From an uncultured Clostridia bacterium (GTDB lineage Bacteria; Bacillota; Clostridia; TANB77; CAG-508): DNA of 64,000 nucleotides. The notes beneath the pieces are model-generated. The model ran no database searches, was not told the DNA's origin, and was given only the letters and a program-made list of their open reading frames with translations. The stretch spans positions 1 through 64,000 of the forward strand of contig CAKPSH010000003.1 of the NCBI GenBank assembly GCA_934183325.1, read 5' to 3'. Positions 62,643 through 64,000 of this stretch are shown one piece after another (within the stretch, counting starts at the first letter, position 1; each line of letters begins with the position of its first letter). A program made the translations under genes and the position numbers.

Positions 62643-63239
62643 TCATTCAAAATAATAGTATTTCTTGAATTCCTCCATACTCATCTTGAGGCCTTTTTTA
62701 GCCTCAGCATCTTCCACTAAAAAAACATCCCTGCAATGGAGTTTGGTAAGTTTTGTGTCAGGGTCTCCAGAGCAATGGCACATAATATAGCCAAGAGAAC
62801 CAACCATCTGATTAGTAACAATGATAGCACTAAAGCCATGAAGAGCACCACAGATATAATGAGTAACATCTGAAGCAACATCAAGCAGAGGTTTTAAATC
62901 TGCAAGAGTGTTAGCTGGCAAAGTTGATAGCTCATAAGGAGCACCAAGGGAGGCTTTGATTTTTTGTGTGTCAAAGGCTTCGATGTCATAGAAACCATTA
63001 GTTTTGACCTTGAAACCAACTCCGCCAAAACGAACAAAAGCATTCAGGTCCTGCTGGAACACATATCCCTCAGGAAATTCTTTGGTAGAAATAACAACCT
63101 TACCATTTGTATTCCAGATAACGCCTGGAAGATTGGAAAGAGCTGATACTTTTCCAAGGTCAATTGTTGCCAAAGGACGCTTAACAGCGGGAATAAGAAC
63201 ACCCATCTCAAAAAGTTTTTCATTAGTAATGTCAGTCAT
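62643..63239 (-). CDS. Unknown soluble protein, GC-richer than its surroundings
   Basis: The ATG at 63239 follows GGAGG by 9 nt; longer in-frame starts lie upstream of that site. The 198-residue product begins MTDITNEKLFEMGVLIPAVK and includes VVISTKEFPEGYVFQQDLNA, FVRFGGVGFKVKT, HYICGALHGFSAIIVTNQMV and MCHCSGDPDTKLTKLHCRDV. No signal, membrane helix or known motif is seen; three Cys and a His fall in the MCHC...HC stretch, which could bind a metal. GC is about 42-47% in sampled lines. Convergent with the gene at 61907 and driven by a near-identical promoter, so the two probably act or are regulated together. Confidence 0.75.
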   Translation of the reverse strand: MTDITNEKLFEMGVLIPAVKRPLATIDLGKVSALSNLPGVIWNTNGKVVISTKEFPEGYVFQQDLNAFVRFGGVGFKVKTNGFYDIEAFDTQKIKASLGAPYELSTLPANTLADLKPLLDVASDVTHYICGALHGFSAIIVTNQMVGSLGYIMCHCSGDPDTKLTKLHCRDVFLVEDAEAKKGLKMSMEEFKKYYYFE

Positions 63240-63310
63240 AAGGTAATACCTCCAGTTTAAAGTGTGAAAATCGAATTGCAATGACTTGTTTGTGCTTGGT
63301 ATAGAAAAAT

Positions 63311-63339
63311 ATTATATACTATTTTACATAAAAAGTCAA
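63311..63339 (-). promoter_or_regulatory. Sigma-A promoter of the right GC-rich gene (inverted twin)
   Basis: On the - strand, TTGACT (63339-63334), a 17-bp spacer and TATAAT (63316-63311). It matches the promoter at 61794 at 28 of 30 bases. The remaining gap 63340-63479 is very AT-rich, with no other signal seen. Confidence 0.8.
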
Positions 63340-63479
63340 AATACTATTATAATAAAATCAAGAAAATAAAAAGATATAACATAAAATTTATAAAAACAAT
63401 AAAAATTAAAACTAATTAAACAGTTCTTTTTAATATTTTTATTTTAGTTATAAATATAATTATATTCAAAAATAAATGA

Positions 63480-63524
63480 ATAAAATAAAAGTGAACTCAA
63501 ATTTTTAAATATTAATTTGAGTCC
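63480..63524 (-). terminator. coaD: Terminator of coaD
   Basis: On the - strand, GGACTCAAATT (63524-63514) pairs with AATTTGAGTTC (63503-63493, one G-T pair), followed by ACTTTTATTTTATT. It lies about 26 bp after the stop codon. Confidence 0.7.
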
Positions 63525-63549
63525 ATATTTATATATAAATAAAACAAAT

Positions 63550-64000
63550 TTACAAAATTAAACTTTCATTTAAATTTAATGAAAGCTTATCCTTCATAGC
63601 TTGTTCAACAGAAGAAGGAACATAGCGAGAAACATCTTTATTTAAATAAAGAATTTCTTTAACCATGCTAGAAGATATATTTTCATAATCATGTTCTGCA
63701 AATAGGCTTATAGTATTAATCATATTTTGACTAATTTGTTTATTTATTTGAGCCATTTGAATTTCATATTCAAAATCTGTAAGAGTTCTAAGACCTCTGA
63801 TTATAGCTTTACAATTATTTTCAAGAGCAAGGTCGATAGTTGCACCATCACTAGAAACAACTTTTATTTTAGGATTATTTTTATATAAATCTGCAATAAG
63901 TTTAACTCTTTCATCAGGTGTAAACATACCAGATTTTCTGGGATTGTGCATAACAGCAACTATAATTTCATCAAACAAATCACAAGTTTGCTCAATAATA
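63550..64000 (-). CDS. coaD: Phosphopantetheine adenylyltransferase, 3' part (5' end outside window)
   Basis: CoaD makes dephospho-CoA from 4'-phosphopantetheine and ATP. The frame stays open to the window edge and reads IIEQTCDLFDEIIVAV, as in CoaD after its N-terminal HxGH motif, so the gene continues beyond 64000; a TTG at 63978 is internal. Visible motifs: HNPRKSGMFTPDERVKLIAD, IIRGLRTLTDFEYEIQMAQIN and ENISSSMVKEILYLNKDVSR. About 150 of 160 usual residues are present; the nucleotide-binding N-terminus is missing. Confidence 0.95.
   Translation of the reverse strand, partial: IIEQTCDLFDEIIVAVMHNPRKSGMFTPDERVKLIADLYKNNPKIKVVSSDGATIDLALENNCKAIIRGLRTLTDFEYEIQMAQINKQISQNMINTISLFAEHDYENISSSMVKEILYLNKDVSRYVPSSVEQAMKDKLSLNLNESLIL

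Noticed and set aside
61679..63340. Integrated island with duplicated tRNA end (att sites)
   Set aside because: No second copy of the tRNA 3' end and no integrase were found in the window.
63550..63978. coaD starting at TTG 63978
   Set aside because: The frame continues to the window edge with CoaD-like residues, so the TTG is internal.
1..64000. Alternative genetic code (TGA as Trp), as in very AT-rich Mollicutes
   Set aside because: TGG is the Trp codon throughout, TGA ends genes (for example 28796-28798), and sporulation genes exclude Mollicutes.

Overview
The window is AT-rich DNA (roughly 30% GC by eye) with strong AGGAGG-type ribosome sites, near-consensus sigma-A promoters with 17-bp spacers, standard use of TAA/TAG/TGA stops and CCA-encoding tRNA genes. 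It carries Spo0H (SigH), SpoIIID, a GerKA-KB-KC germinant receptor, SepF, DivIVA and a sortase-type LPKTG surface protein. Together these point to a low-GC, Gram-positive, spore-forming member of the Clostridia, probably an uncultured gut-type lineage; the species cannot be named from the sequence alone.

Layout. (1) 1-32,845, all on the + strand, is an accessory cell-surface/matrix locus. It has the tail of a Listeria-Bacteroides-repeat protein, a 5,009-residue repeat protein, and then a dense run of genes pairing SipW-type signal peptidases with TasA/camelysin-like exported proteins. Interleaved are a membrane-anchored McrB-like AAA+ ATPase, a DUF2357-like partner, a 45-residue ORF, a large coiled-coil protein and other unrecognised cytosolic proteins. 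(2) 32,893-42,424 is housekeeping: tgt, a WG-repeat protein, ychF, an M18 aminopeptidase, pgsA, ligA, sigH and tRNA-Thr(GGT). (3) 42,710-47,522 holds an ABC transporter pair (ATPase plus a large FtsX-type permease with a coiled coil), sepF and divIVA. (4) 47,694-51,722 on the - strand is a gerK-type germinant receptor operon. A 398-bp gap with a long nested inverted repeat separates it from upp. (5) 52,121-57,193 holds upp, rpmF(-), a dCMP deaminase, der, plsY, gpsA and a zinc-ribbon protein. (6) 57,198-61,754 holds a small unknown gene(-), a vWA/LPKTG protein(-), spoIIID, trmB, an mreB/mbl gene and a second tRNA-Thr (CGT). (7) 61,794-63,339 is a foreign-looking, GC-richer pair of convergent genes driven by almost identical promoters in inverted orientation. 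(8) The end holds the 3' part of coaD(-).

How it may work together. The matrix locus has several adjacent peptidase/substrate gene pairs, some overlapping, which suggests dedicated processing of individual fibre subunits. One peptidase paralogue has lost its catalytic residues and another is broken by a one-base insertion at its active-site motif. The McrB-like ATPase has no visible nuclease beside it, which argues against a restriction system and leaves assembly or secretion as a possible, unproven role. This cluster is the best candidate for an undescribed system. The convergent GC-rich pair with a possible two-state RNA leader is the second candidate.
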